A stretch of DNA of 62,869 nucleotides from assembly GCA_024692955.1 (NCBI GenBank), contig JAILLW010000089.1, positions 1 through 62,869 on the forward strand, given 5' to 3'. The stretch is from Lachnospiraceae bacterium. Its GTDB lineage: Bacteria > Bacillota > Clostridia > Lachnospirales > Lachnospiraceae. Below are positions 29,558 through 38,805 of the stretch, piece by piece (position 1 is the first letter of the stretch; every line of letters begins with the position of its first letter). The notes under the pieces were generated by a model. That model did not search any database and had not been told where the DNA came from. It was given only the letters and a program-made list of their open reading frames with translations. The position numbers were made by a program, and so were the translations under genes.

Positions 29558-31636
29558 GTGAGAAAACGTTGCCTGTCCATAATCTTTGTCGCGGGACTTC
29601 TGCTTTCGGTCCTCGGAGGCTGCGGCGGAGCAAAAGAAGACGCGGCACCGGTGTCCGGAATGACCGGATATGAAGATCCCGGGGAATCCGCGGCCGGAGA
29701 ACCGGAAGAGATGGAAGAACCCTATGTCCCGAAACTCCCGGAAGGCGTGGAAAGATCGGACATCTTTGTTACGAAGATCGACGGGATTCCGGATGATTTT
29801 ATCCGGGGGATGGATATCTCAAGTCTCATTGCCGAGGAAGAGAGCGGCGTAAGATACCATGATGAAGAAGGAAATGAGGAGGATCTTTTAAAGATCCTTG
29901 CGGATGCGGGCCTCAATTACGTAAGGGTCCGGGTATGGAACGACCCTTATGATGAGGAAGGAAGGAGCTACGGAGGAGGTCACTGCGACCTCGATACGGC
30001 AGTAAAGATCGGCCAGCGTGCCGCAAAATACGGGCTTAAAACCTGTGTTGATTTTCATTATTCGGACTTTTGGGCGGATCCCGGAAAACAGATGTCGCCG
30101 AAGGCCTGGAAAAAGATGACAACGGACGAAAAGCTTGAGGCTATTGCGGCTTATACGAAGGAAAGCCTTAAGATACTCCTTGACAACGGCGTCGATGTCG
30201 CGATGGTTCAGGTCGGAAATGAGACAAACAACGGGATCGCGGGAATCAGAAACGAAGAAAACACATTCAAAATGATCGCTGCCGGCTGCAAAGCCGTCCG
30301 GGAATTCTCCGAAGGATCCGGAAAAAAGATCCTTACCGCGGTCCATTTTACCCAGATCGACGATCACGACGGCACTCTGAAAAAGGCGGAAGGCCTGAAA
30401 AAGGCCGGCGCAGATTATGATGTATTCGGAGTTTCCTATTATACCTACTGGCACGGTGACTTCGAAAACATGAAAAGGGTGCTTACGGACATCCGGGAAA
30501 CCTACGGGGTCGATACCTGCGTGATGGAAACGGCTTATCCCTATACGGACAAGGAAGGAGACGGAACCGGAAACAGCATCGCGGGAGATACGGATCCGGT
30601 GGACGGCTATCCGGTATCGGTGGAAGGACAGGCAAAGAACTTAAGGGATGTGATGGCATCAGCGAATGAAGCGGGCGCGCTTGGAGTCTTTTACTGGGAA
30701 GGAGCCTGGATCCCCGTGGGCTCCGAGCCTGAAGAAAACCGGCAAAAATGGGAGGAATTCGGTTCCGGATGGGCCAGCAGCTTTGCCGCTTCCTATGACC
30801 CGAACGATGCGGGAAAGTACTACGGCGGATCTTCCTGGGACAACCAGGCACTCTTTGACTTTGAGGGATACCCCCTGCCTTCGCTGAATGTTTTCAAATA
30901 TGTCAAATACGGGACGGACGCGCCGGTTCGCGTGATGGCACTTAAAAAAACGGAAATGGAAAGCCCTCTTGGCGTACCCATTACGCTTCCCGACACCGTG
31001 GAGGCCGTATATAACGATTCCGACAGGACGGAAGGGGTCCCCGTTAAATGGAACGAGGAGGAGGCCGCCGCTGTCAATGTAAATGAGCCGGGCCGCTACC
31101 GGATCTCGGGCGTTGCCGATTTTGAGGGTGATGACATTTCCCATGAGGCGGAACTGTCCCTGAAGATCGCGGCAGTAAATTATCTGAAGAACGGCTCTTT
31201 TGAAGAAGAGGATACCTCGATGTGGGTATCTTCCTTCAGCGGGGATTCGGATCCGGTCGACATACAGGACAAAGCCGCGGATGCTTCGGACGGCTCAAAA
31301 GCACTTCATTACTGGAGCACAGCTCCGCTTGACTTCAGGGTATCCCAGAAGATCCCGGAGGGGACGCTTCCTTCCGGAACCTATACCGCTTCCTGCGTGG
31401 CGCAGGGGGGAGACCTCGGGGATGACGGAAAAGTCTGGATCTATGTGATAAAAGAGGACGGATCGGAAGAAGAGGGCGAAAAGACCGGGCTTACCGGCTG
31501 GAAGGAATGGAAGGATCTTACCGTAACCTTTGAAATATCGGAAGGAGAAGCCGTGGAGGTCGGAGTGGCGGTCAGGGCCGACGCGAAGGGCTGGGGTACT
31601 TTTGATGAGATGGAACTGTTCCTTTCGGGCTCGTAA
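29558..31636 (+). CDS. GH53 arabinogalactan endo-beta-1,4-galactanase lipoprotein
   Basis: A 692-residue lipoprotein. The GTG start gives a signal peptide ending in the lipobox LGGC (lipid-anchored Cys at about residue 21), then a Glu/Pro-rich linker. The GH53 barrel covers about residues 75-440: GMDISSL, NYVRVRVWNDPYDEEG, DFHYSDFWADPGKQ, QVGNETNNG (acid/base Glu222) and CVMETAYPYT (nucleophile Glu324). It is followed by an Ig-like domain (about 465-525, VPITLPDTVEAVY) and a C-terminal carbohydrate-binding-like beta domain starting at NYLKNGSFEE. It would cut beta-1,4-galactan side chains of pectin at the cell surface; galactokinase is encoded downstream at 44571. Confidence 0.93.
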   Translation: MRKRCLSIIFVAGLLLSVLGGCGGAKEDAAPVSGMTGYEDPGESAAGEPEEMEEPYVPKLPEGVERSDIFVTKIDGIPDDFIRGMDISSLIAEEESGVRYHDEEGNEEDLLKILADAGLNYVRVRVWNDPYDEEGRSYGGGHCDLDTAVKIGQRAAKYGLKTCVDFHYSDFWADPGKQMSPKAWKKMTTDEKLEAIAAYTKESLKILLDNGVDVAMVQVGNETNNGIAGIRNEENTFKMIAAGCKAVREFSEGSGKKILTAVHFTQIDDHDGTLKKAEGLKKAGADYDVFGVSYYTYWHGDFENMKRVLTDIRETYGVDTCVMETAYPYTDKEGDGTGNSIAGDTDPVDGYPVSVEGQAKNLRDVMASANEAGALGVFYWEGAWIPVGSEPEENRQKWEEFGSGWASSFAASYDPNDAGKYYGGSSWDNQALFDFEGYPLPSLNVFKYVKYGTDAPVRVMALKKTEMESPLGVPITLPDTVEAVYNDSDRTEGVPVKWNEEEAAAVNVNEPGRYRISGVADFEGDDISHEAELSLKIAAVNYLKNGSFEEEDTSMWVSSFSGDSDPVDIQDKAADASDGSKALHYWSTAPLDFRVSQKIPEGTLPSGTYTASCVAQGGDLGDDGKVWIYVIKEDGSEEEGEKTGLTGWKEWKDLTVTFEISEGEAVEVGVAVRADAKGWGTFDEMELFLSGS

Positions 31637-31650
31637 AGATCAATATTTTA

Positions 31651-31678
31651 TGGACAGATCTCAATTAAACGATATAAT
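31651..31678 (+). promoter_or_regulatory. Promoter upstream of the membrane-anchored unknown gene
   Basis: TGGACA (31651-31656) and TATAAT (31673-31678) with 16 bp between them. A second TATAAT lies at 31681-31686. It implies that this gene is not simply co-transcribed with the galactanase. Confidence 0.6.
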
Positions 31679-31736
31679 GATATAATAGCGGGGCTATGAT
31701 CGGAATGCTCCGGAAGAATCATGGGAGTATGAACAT

Positions 31737-33134
31737 ATGGCAGTAAATGAGGAAGAAAAACGGAATTATACGGTAGAGGCGCCGTTATCGGAACAGAAGA
31801 GCAACGACGGAGCCGGCCGGAAAAAGTGGTTTATGATCGCGATCATCGCCGTGGCGGCGATTCTGCTGATCGGCCTTGTCGCGTATTTTGCGACCAGGGG
31901 AAACCCCCGGGCGCAGGTGGCTTCGGCTTTTAAGAAGACCTTTGAAAACTACGCAAAAGGTGATAATAAACTGTTTACGACCTGCAATATCGGCGACATT
32001 ATCAAGGACAGGGATTATACGATCCTTGTGAGCGGGAGTACACAGATCCCGGATACCGGGGAGATAGCCATGGATCTTGAAGCCGCGGTGGCAACGGATC
32101 TGCTGCAGCTGAACGGAAACGTCGATACGGGAAATCTTCCTCCCATCGGCTTCCAGGCACAGCTTTCCAACGAGGATCTCCGGTTCTTCTCGCCGATGTT
32201 CAATGATTATCAGTTCTTATATAAATATCGTGTCGATAATTCCCAGACGGAATTCGGACAGCTCCTGGATCAGCTCGGCATGGAGAATCTGGACACGAAG
32301 ACGATCAATGATACGACAGCCTCCGTATACAGCTTCTTCTTTGACAGCTCCGCCTCCGGCTTCATGAATGATATCGTGGAAGCCGTAAAGGATCAGATCG
32401 CGTCGATCCCGGTGGACCGTGCGGACAAACGGAAGTTAACGATCGACGGGAAAGAAAGAAACTGCAAGGCCTATCGAATGAATATCCGTCATGATGATGT
32501 TGTGGCCGTGGCAGACCGGATGGATGAGGTACTGGACAAGTATTACGGCGACGCGCTTGATCTGGATGTGGCCGGCTCCACAGCGGAGGATATGATCGTC
32601 AACATCCGGAACTATGCGAATCAGTTTGATCATATCACGCTGACCTTTTATATCTGGAAAAAAGAACTGGCAGCGATCAATATGGACGGCGGTGCAAGTT
32701 CCATGGAAGTTCAGTTCAAAGGCGGTGACTACCGGGCCCAGAACCTGAGCCTCTTAACGGACGGAGAGGAATACTGCACGGTCGAGGGAAGGATCACGGA
32801 CAACGAAGAGACCATGCTTCTTGTCACCTCGGATGAGACCTATCTTTCCACAAACTATAAACTGGATTCCGGCGACCTCGAGCTGAACATCGGAAACGCA
32901 AGCGAGACCAACAGCTTCAAGGCTACGGTCACAAATGACGGAAACCGGCTCAATGTAAGACTGAATGATCTGGATACCGGAAGCGGCTATGTGGCCGGGC
33001 TCATATCCGTTAAAAAAGGAACGGAGCTGAAGACCATCGACGGCAACGAATTCAACCTCACAACGGCGGATTCGGACGCGCTGACAGGCATGGTGCTCTC
33101 GATCTATCAGACGATCGTAGGGCTTAACCAGTAA
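31737..33134 (+). CDS. Single-pass membrane protein of unknown function
   Basis: A 465-residue protein that I do not recognise. About 30 cytosolic residues precede one membrane helix (WFMIAIIAVAAILLIGLVAYF, given here only in part of its context, about residues 33-53). The rest is predicted to be outside: a helical segment (SAFKKTFENYAKGDN) and many alternating beta-type segments ending in VLSIYQTIVGLNQ. There are no cysteine pairs or catalytic motifs. The topology resembles the extracytoplasmic proteins of Gram-positive envelopes whose ectodomains share low sequence identity. It has its own promoter and terminator. Confidence 0.6.
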   Translation: MAVNEEEKRNYTVEAPLSEQKSNDGAGRKKWFMIAIIAVAAILLIGLVAYFATRGNPRAQVASAFKKTFENYAKGDNKLFTTCNIGDIIKDRDYTILVSGSTQIPDTGEIAMDLEAAVATDLLQLNGNVDTGNLPPIGFQAQLSNEDLRFFSPMFNDYQFLYKYRVDNSQTEFGQLLDQLGMENLDTKTINDTTASVYSFFFDSSASGFMNDIVEAVKDQIASIPVDRADKRKLTIDGKERNCKAYRMNIRHDDVVAVADRMDEVLDKYYGDALDLDVAGSTAEDMIVNIRNYANQFDHITLTFYIWKKELAAINMDGGASSMEVQFKGGDYRAQNLSLLTDGEEYCTVEGRITDNEETMLLVTSDETYLSTNYKLDSGDLELNIGNASETNSFKATVTNDGNRLNVRLNDLDTGSGYVAGLISVKKGTELKTIDGNEFNLTTADSDALTGMVLSIYQTIVGLNQ

Positions 33135-33159
33135 AACAAAGGAATAAGACCTTCAAAAG

Positions 33160-33194
33160 ACCTTCCGGAAGCAGACCTGCCGGAAGGTTCTTTC
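33160..33194 (+). terminator. Hairpin after the membrane-anchored unknown gene
   Basis: ACCTTCCGG (33160-33168) pairs perfectly with CCGGAAGGT (33180-33188) around an 11-base loop. The following TCTTTC is a weak T-tract. Confidence 0.65.
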
Positions 33195-33228
33195 GGGATA
33201 AAGGGAACGTTTCAGGAGGAGATGAATT

Positions 33229-33948
33229 ATGGAATTGCGGTCACTTGCCAAGGAATTGAGCGAAAACACATACCCGGGAAGGGGGATCGTGGTCGGATGT
33301 TCCGAAGACGGGAAGCATGCGGTGATGGCCTACTTTATCATGGGGAGAAGCATAAACAGCCGGAACCGTGTTTTTGTGGAATACGAAGAGGGGATCAGGA
33401 CCCAGGCCTTCGATCCGGAGAAGCTGACCGATCCGAGCCTGATCATTTACTCTCCCGTGCGGGTTCTTGGAAATAAGACCATTGTTACGAACGGGGACCA
33501 GACGGATACGATCTTTGACGGTATCCGGAACGGGATCAGCTTTGAGCAGGCGCTGCGATGCAGAGAATTCGAGCCCGATGCGCCGAACTATACGCCGAGG
33601 ATCTCTGCCGTCGTCCGTGTGGATCCCGAACGGAATCATTTCCGCTATGCCATGTCCATTTTAAAGAGCGCCTACGGAAACCCGGATTCCTGCCTGCGTT
33701 ATACCTTCGGCTTCAAGATCCCCGTTAAGGGAAACGGGCATTTTATCCACACCTATATGCATGACGGAAACCCGCTCCCGAGCTTCGAGGGAGAACCGAA
33801 ACTCGTCGGAATGAAAGGGGATATCGACTCCTTCACGAAGATGATCTGGGACAACCTGAACGAAGAGAACAAGGTTTCCCTGTTTACACGCTATATTGAG
33901 ATCGCGACCGGAAAGTACGAGACCCGGATCGTCAATAAAAATCAATAG
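33229..33948 (+). CDS. IMP cyclohydrolase (PurO-like family)
   Basis: A 239-residue protein of the stand-alone IMP cyclohydrolase family, which closes the ring of FAICAR to give IMP, the final step of purine synthesis. Recognisable segments are LSENTYPGRGIVVGCS, YFIMGRSINSRNRVFVEYE and GDQTDTIFDGI. A strong site (CAGGAGGAG) precedes the ATG. It lies 17 bp before the AICAR formyltransferase gene, so the last two steps are on adjacent genes, replacing the usual bifunctional PurH. Confidence 0.9.
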   Translation: MELRSLAKELSENTYPGRGIVVGCSEDGKHAVMAYFIMGRSINSRNRVFVEYEEGIRTQAFDPEKLTDPSLIIYSPVRVLGNKTIVTNGDQTDTIFDGIRNGISFEQALRCREFEPDAPNYTPRISAVVRVDPERNHFRYAMSILKSAYGNPDSCLRYTFGFKIPVKGNGHFIHTYMHDGNPLPSFEGEPKLVGMKGDIDSFTKMIWDNLNEENKVSLFTRYIEIATGKYETRIVNKNQ

Positions 33949-33965
33949 GAACCTCAGGAGACATT

Positions 33966-35144
33966 ATGAAAGAGATCGAACTGAAATACGGATGCAACCC
34001 CAACCAGAAGCCTTCCAGGATCTATCTGGAGAACGGAGGCGACCTTCCGGTCACCGTTTTGAACGGAAAGCCCGGATACATTAATTTTCTGGATGCTTTT
34101 AACGGCTGGCAGCTGGTCAGTGAACTGAAAAAAGCCACCGGACTTCCCGCGGCGACGAGCTTCAAGCACGTATCGCCTGCCGGAGCGGCTGTCGGACTTC
34201 CCCTTGATGAAACACTCTCGAAGATCTACTGGGTGGATGACCTTGGAGACTTAAGCCCGCTGGCATGTGCCTACGCGAGGGCAAGGGGAGCGGACAGAAT
34301 GTCCTCCTTCGGTGATTTTATCGCCCTTTCGGATATCTGCGATACGGATACGGCCCGGCTCATAAAAAGGGAGGTATCGGACGGTGTGATCGCTCCGGGC
34401 TACACGGAGGAAGCGCTGGATATCCTGAAACAGAAAAAGAAGGGGGCCTACAACGTGATCCGGATCGATGAGAACTATGTTCCGGCGCCCATCGAGAAAA
34501 AACAGGTATTCGGGATCACCTTTGAACAGGGAAGGAATGAACTTGATATCAATGCGGATCTTTTCTCGAATATCGTGACAAAAAACAAGGAGATCCCCGA
34601 AAAAGCGCTGATCGATATGAAGATCGCACTGATCACGCTGAAGTATACACAGTCCAACTCCGTCTGCTACGTAAAAGACGGGCAGGCCATCGGGATCGGT
34701 GCCGGACAGCAGTCAAGGATCCACTGCACAAGGCTCGCCGGACAGAAAGCCGACAACTGGTTCCTCCGGCAGTCACCGGAAGTTATGGGACTCCCCTTCC
34801 TTGATACCCTGGGACGTGCGGACAGAGACAATGCCATCGATGTCTATATGGGAGACGAATACGAGGATGTTCTGCGGGACGGCGAATGGCAGAAACGCTT
34901 CCGTGAAAGACCGGAAGTCTTTACGGCCGAAAAGAAAAAGGCCTGGCTTTCCAAAAACAGCGAAGTCACCTGCGGGTCGGACGCATTCTTTCCTTTCTCT
35001 GACAATATCGAGCGGGCTCATAAGAGCGGCGTAAAATACATCGCGCAGCCCGGCGGATCCGTAAGAGATGATCTGGTGATCGAATGTGCCGACCGGTACG
35101 ATATGGTTATGGCATTTACCGGGATCCGGCTGTTCCATCATTAA
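33966..35144 (+). CDS. AICAR formyltransferase (stand-alone PurH C-domain)
   Basis: A 392-residue phosphoribosylaminoimidazolecarboxamide formyltransferase. It corresponds to the AICARFT domain of PurH without the IMP cyclohydrolase domain: KYGCNPNQKPSRIYLENG at the N-terminus, ATSFKHVSPAGAAVGLPL with the catalytic Lys-His pair, YTQSNSVCYVKDGQAIGIGA and DAFFPFSDNIERA. It converts AICAR and formyl-tetrahydrofolate to FAICAR. The stop codon overlaps the ATG of the next gene (TAATG). No purine riboswitch or PurR-like site was seen upstream of this pair. Confidence 0.94.
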   Translation: MKEIELKYGCNPNQKPSRIYLENGGDLPVTVLNGKPGYINFLDAFNGWQLVSELKKATGLPAATSFKHVSPAGAAVGLPLDETLSKIYWVDDLGDLSPLACAYARARGADRMSSFGDFIALSDICDTDTARLIKREVSDGVIAPGYTEEALDILKQKKKGAYNVIRIDENYVPAPIEKKQVFGITFEQGRNELDINADLFSNIVTKNKEIPEKALIDMKIALITLKYTQSNSVCYVKDGQAIGIGAGQQSRIHCTRLAGQKADNWFLRQSPEVMGLPFLDTLGRADRDNAIDVYMGDEYEDVLRDGEWQKRFRERPEVFTAEKKKAWLSKNSEVTCGSDAFFPFSDNIERAHKSGVKYIAQPGGSVRDDLVIECADRYDMVMAFTGIRLFHH

Positions 35145-36922
35145 TGAAACGATTACTGAAATACCTTCATAATTACAGAAAAGAGAGCATTCTGGCCCCG
35201 CTCTTTAAGATGCTGGAGGCGGCTTTCGAATTGTTCGTACCTCTCGTGATCGCGGCGCTTATCGACCGGATCACGGATTTTTCCCAGACCGGGGACAGAA
35301 GCTTTATCTTAAAATGCTTTGCGCTTCTTCTCATTCTCGGTCTCGTCGGCCTTGTGAGTTCCTGTACGGCGCAGTATTTCGCCGCGAAAGCCGCAACAGG
35401 GTTTTCAAAGGAATTAAGGCATGATCTTTTCGCGCATCTTCTGAGTCTCGGCTATCCCGAGATCGACCGGCTCGGAACGTCCACCATGATCACAAGGATG
35501 ACCGCGGACGTCAACACGGCCCAAAACGGCGTAAATATGTTCCTGCGGCTGTTCCTTCGCTCCCCGTTCATCGTAGCAGGTGCGGTGGTGATGGCCTTTA
35601 CCATCGATGCTTTTTCCGCGGGGCTTTTCGTCGGGGTCGTGATCCTGCTCTTTCTTGCGGTCGGCCTTATCATGCGGAGCAACATTCCCCTTCTGAAAAA
35701 GGTCCAGACGAAACTGGACGGGGTCCTTAATCTGACGAGGGAGAGCCTGTCGGGCGCCCGGGTCATCCGCGCCTTTACTCTGGAAGAGCAGACAGCTTCG
35801 CATTTCCGGGAAGAAAACGGTGATCTTTCCCGGATCCAACAGAAGGCGGGACGGATCTCCGGACTGCTGAATCCGCTTACCTATGTAATGATCAATCTCG
35901 GGATCGTTTTTCTGATCCGTCTCGGAGGGATCCGGGTTTCGAACGGGGCCCTTACCACCGGGCAGGTGGTGGCGCTCTATAATTATATGTCCCAGATCCT
36001 GCTTGAACTCATCAAATTCGCGAACCTTATCGTGACGATAAACCGCGCGCTGGCTTCCGCAAACCGGATCGGCGACGTCTTCGAGATCCCTTCGGAAGAT
36101 GCTTCCGGTGATCCAAAGAGGCAGCAGGACCTTCCGCGGAATACGGAGACTCCGGCCGAAGCGGCAGGGACGGACCGAAAGGACAAGACAGCGCATATCG
36201 AATTCCGGAACGTTTCCTTAAGATATCATGAGAACTCGGATGAAGTGCTTACCGGCATTTCTTTCCGGGCAGAAAAAGGACAGACCATCGGGATCATCGG
36301 CGGCACGGGCTCCGGAAAGACTTCGCTTATCAATCTGATCCCCCGCTTTTATGACGCGACCGGGGGGCAGATCCTCATAGACGGAACGGATATCCGGGAG
36401 CTTGACCGGACAGAACTTAAAAAACGGGTCGGTATCGTCCCGCAAAAAGCCGTCCTCTTTTCCGGAACCATCGCGGAAAACCTTCGCTGGGGAAATCCCG
36501 GCGCGACGATGGAGGAGCTTGACGAAGCCCTGCGCCTTTCGGTGGCGGAGGATGTGGTCAGGGCAAAGGGAGGTCCGGATGCCGTGATCGAACAGAACGG
36601 CAGAAACCTTTCCGGAGGGCAGCGACAGAGACTTACCATCGCAAGAGCCCTCGTAAAGAAGCCGGAAATCCTGATCCTTGATGATGCCTCTTCGGCGCTT
36701 GACAATATGACGGACTTAAAACTCCGGACAAATCTCCGGGAGCTTTCCGCGAACCCCACCGTTTTCATCGTATCCCAGAGGAGCTCCTCCGTTATGGGGG
36801 CGGATCTTATCATCGTCCTTGATGACGGTGAGGCTGTCGGGATGGGGACCCATGAGGAACTTCTGAAAACCTGTGAGGTTTACCGGGAGATCTACGAAAC
36901 ACAGTTTAAAAAGGAAGCATAG
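35144..36922 (+). CDS. ABC exporter subunit, degenerate nucleotide-binding domain
   Basis: A 592-residue half-transporter: six membrane helices in about residues 1-310, then an ATPase domain. Walker A is GGTGSGKTS and the signature LSGGQRQRL is canonical. The Walker B motif reads ILILDDASSALD, so the catalytic Glu is Asp514, and the H-loop His is replaced by Gln545 (FIVSQRSSS). This is the pattern of the inactive-site partner in heterodimeric exporters such as TM287/288 or BmrCD. It starts inside the AICARFT stop and is followed 9 bp later by its partner. The 60 bp of longer frame upstream belong to the formyltransferase gene. The substrate is unknown. Confidence 0.93.
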   Translation: MKRLLKYLHNYRKESILAPLFKMLEAAFELFVPLVIAALIDRITDFSQTGDRSFILKCFALLLILGLVGLVSSCTAQYFAAKAATGFSKELRHDLFAHLLSLGYPEIDRLGTSTMITRMTADVNTAQNGVNMFLRLFLRSPFIVAGAVVMAFTIDAFSAGLFVGVVILLFLAVGLIMRSNIPLLKKVQTKLDGVLNLTRESLSGARVIRAFTLEEQTASHFREENGDLSRIQQKAGRISGLLNPLTYVMINLGIVFLIRLGGIRVSNGALTTGQVVALYNYMSQILLELIKFANLIVTINRALASANRIGDVFEIPSEDASGDPKRQQDLPRNTETPAEAAGTDRKDKTAHIEFRNVSLRYHENSDEVLTGISFRAEKGQTIGIIGGTGSGKTSLINLIPRFYDATGGQILIDGTDIRELDRTELKKRVGIVPQKAVLFSGTIAENLRWGNPGATMEELDEALRLSVAEDVVRAKGGPDAVIEQNGRNLSGGQRQRLTIARALVKKPEILILDDASSALDNMTDLKLRTNLRELSANPTVFIVSQRSSSVMGADLIIVLDDGEAVGMGTHEELLKTCEVYREIYETQFKKEA

Positions 36923-36931
36923 GAGGCTTTC

Positions 36932-38788
36932 ATGGCTCTTGATACCAGCGGCTTCGTGCCGAAGGGAAATCTGAATACGGATTCCTCCGCCCTCGGAAAG
37001 ACCGGGCAGAAGGAGACGATCAAAAAGGTACTCCGGTCTCTCAGGAAGTATCGTTTTCTGATTCTGTTCTCCCTTTTTCTTGCTCTTGTTTCCGTGATAT
37101 TCACGCTCCTTGTACCGATCCGGATCGGAGATGCCATCGACAGGATCGCTCTTTTGAACACGGAGCAGGGCATTTGGCAGAAAGAGGCGATCGCCGGCTT
37201 TCTCATTCAGGCGGCAGTCTTTGCACTTATCGTAGGGATCTCAACCTACGGGATGAATCTTATCAACAACCGGATCACCTATCATGCGGTCCGTGACATC
37301 CGGAACCGGACCCTTGAGAAGATCGGGCATCTTCCCCTTTCCTATCTGGATTCCCATTCCCAGGGGGATATCGTGAGCCGCGTCATCGCGGACGCCGATC
37401 AGTTCGCGGACGGCCTGCTCATGGGCTTCACTCAGGCGTTTACCGGGATTATGACGATACTCGGAACCCTGATCTTTATGCTGAGGATGAACCCGGCCAT
37501 CACCCTGGTCGTGGTACTTGTGACTCCTCTTTCCCTCTTCGTCGCGAAGTTCATCTCCTCAAGGACCTACGCGATGTTCCGGGATCAGAGTATCGAAAGG
37601 GGGAAGCAGACCTCCCTCATCGATGAGATGATCGGAAACGAAAAGGTTGTAAAGGCTTTTCATAAGGAAGCGGACATTCTGGAACAGTTTGATGAGATCA
37701 ACGAGCGGCTGCAGAAAACGAGCCTGAAGGCGATCTTTTATTCATCTCTTACAAATCCCTGCACCAGATTCGTAAATGCGGTCTGCTATGCCCTTGTGGC
37801 CATGACGGGCGCGTTCTTTGCGCTCTCGGGAGCAGCCGGCGAAGGAAGCAGGCTTTTCGGAGGGATCACGGTCGGAACACTGACGGTATTTCTCGCTTAC
37901 GCGAATCAGTATACGAAACCCTTTAATGAGATCTCCAGCGTGATCTCGGAGCTTCAGAATGCCATCGCCTGCGCCGCAAGAGTCTTTGAGGTGATGGAAG
38001 AAGAGCCGGAAAGCGATGATTCCGGCGGACGGGAACTCTCGGACGTATCCGGAACGGTGGATATTGAGAAGGTGGATTTTTCCTATGTGAAAGACAAAAA
38101 GCTGATCGAAGATCTGAATCTTCATGTGGATCCCGGACAGAGGGTCGCCATCGTCGGGCCGACCGGCTGCGGAAAGACCACCATCATCAACCTGCTGATG
38201 CGCTTTTATGATGCGGACTCCGGATCGATCCGTGTTGAAGGAAAAGACATCCGCGACCTTAAGCGGCATTCTCTCCGGAGCGCATACGGAATGGTCCTTC
38301 AGGAAACCTGGCTGAAGGCCGGTACGATCCGGGACAATATTCTGATGGCGAGGCCCGATGCGACGGAAGAAGAGATGATCGCCGCCGCTAAGGCATCTCA
38401 TGCCCACAGCTTCATCCGGAGACTTCCGAAGGGCTATGATACCGTGATCGGCGAAGACGGAGGATCTCTTTCCCAGGGACAGAAGCAGCTTTTATGCATT
38501 ACCAGGGTAATGCTGAAGATCCCGCCGATGCTGATCCTCGACGAGGCCACCTCGTCCATCGACACGAGGACGGAGATCCGGATCCAGAAGGCCTTTTCCG
38601 CGATGATGGAGGGAAGGACCAGCTTTATCGTGGCTCATCGGCTCTCGACGATCATGAATTCCGATATCATCCTTGTGATGAGAGACGGACACATCATCGA
38701 GCAGGGATCCCATTCGGATCTTCTTGCAGCAGGCGGATTTTACGCGGAACTTTATAACAGCCAGTTTGCGGGAACCTCACCCGCATAG
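36932..38788 (+). CDS. ABC exporter subunit, catalytically complete partner
   Basis: A 618-residue half-transporter with a cytosolic N-terminal extension of about 45 residues, six membrane helices, and an ATPase domain. Walker A is GPTGCGKTT, Walker B has the catalytic Glu538 (MLILDEATSSID) and the switch His569 is present (FIVAHRLSTI). Its signature is the degenerate LSQGQKQ. Together with the upstream subunit, one ATP site has all canonical parts and the other is degenerate. The ribosome site is AGGAGG. Likely roles are multidrug or lipid-like compound export; the purine-gene linkage gives no clear hint. Confidence 0.94.
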   Translation: MALDTSGFVPKGNLNTDSSALGKTGQKETIKKVLRSLRKYRFLILFSLFLALVSVIFTLLVPIRIGDAIDRIALLNTEQGIWQKEAIAGFLIQAAVFALIVGISTYGMNLINNRITYHAVRDIRNRTLEKIGHLPLSYLDSHSQGDIVSRVIADADQFADGLLMGFTQAFTGIMTILGTLIFMLRMNPAITLVVVLVTPLSLFVAKFISSRTYAMFRDQSIERGKQTSLIDEMIGNEKVVKAFHKEADILEQFDEINERLQKTSLKAIFYSSLTNPCTRFVNAVCYALVAMTGAFFALSGAAGEGSRLFGGITVGTLTVFLAYANQYTKPFNEISSVISELQNAIACAARVFEVMEEEPESDDSGGRELSDVSGTVDIEKVDFSYVKDKKLIEDLNLHVDPGQRVAIVGPTGCGKTTIINLLMRFYDADSGSIRVEGKDIRDLKRHSLRSAYGMVLQETWLKAGTIRDNILMARPDATEEEMIAAAKASHAHSFIRRLPKGYDTVIGEDGGSLSQGQKQLLCITRVMLKIPPMLILDEATSSIDTRTEIRIQKAFSAMMEGRTSFIVAHRLSTIMNSDIILVMRDGHIIEQGSHSDLLAAGGFYAELYNSQFAGTSPA

Positions 38789-38805
38789 GTACGAAAGGGA
38801 TGAAA

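Noticed and set aside
33135-33228. Purine riboswitch ahead of the purine genes
   Set aside because: Only a terminator-like hairpin is present; no purine aptamer core was recognised and the interval is too short.
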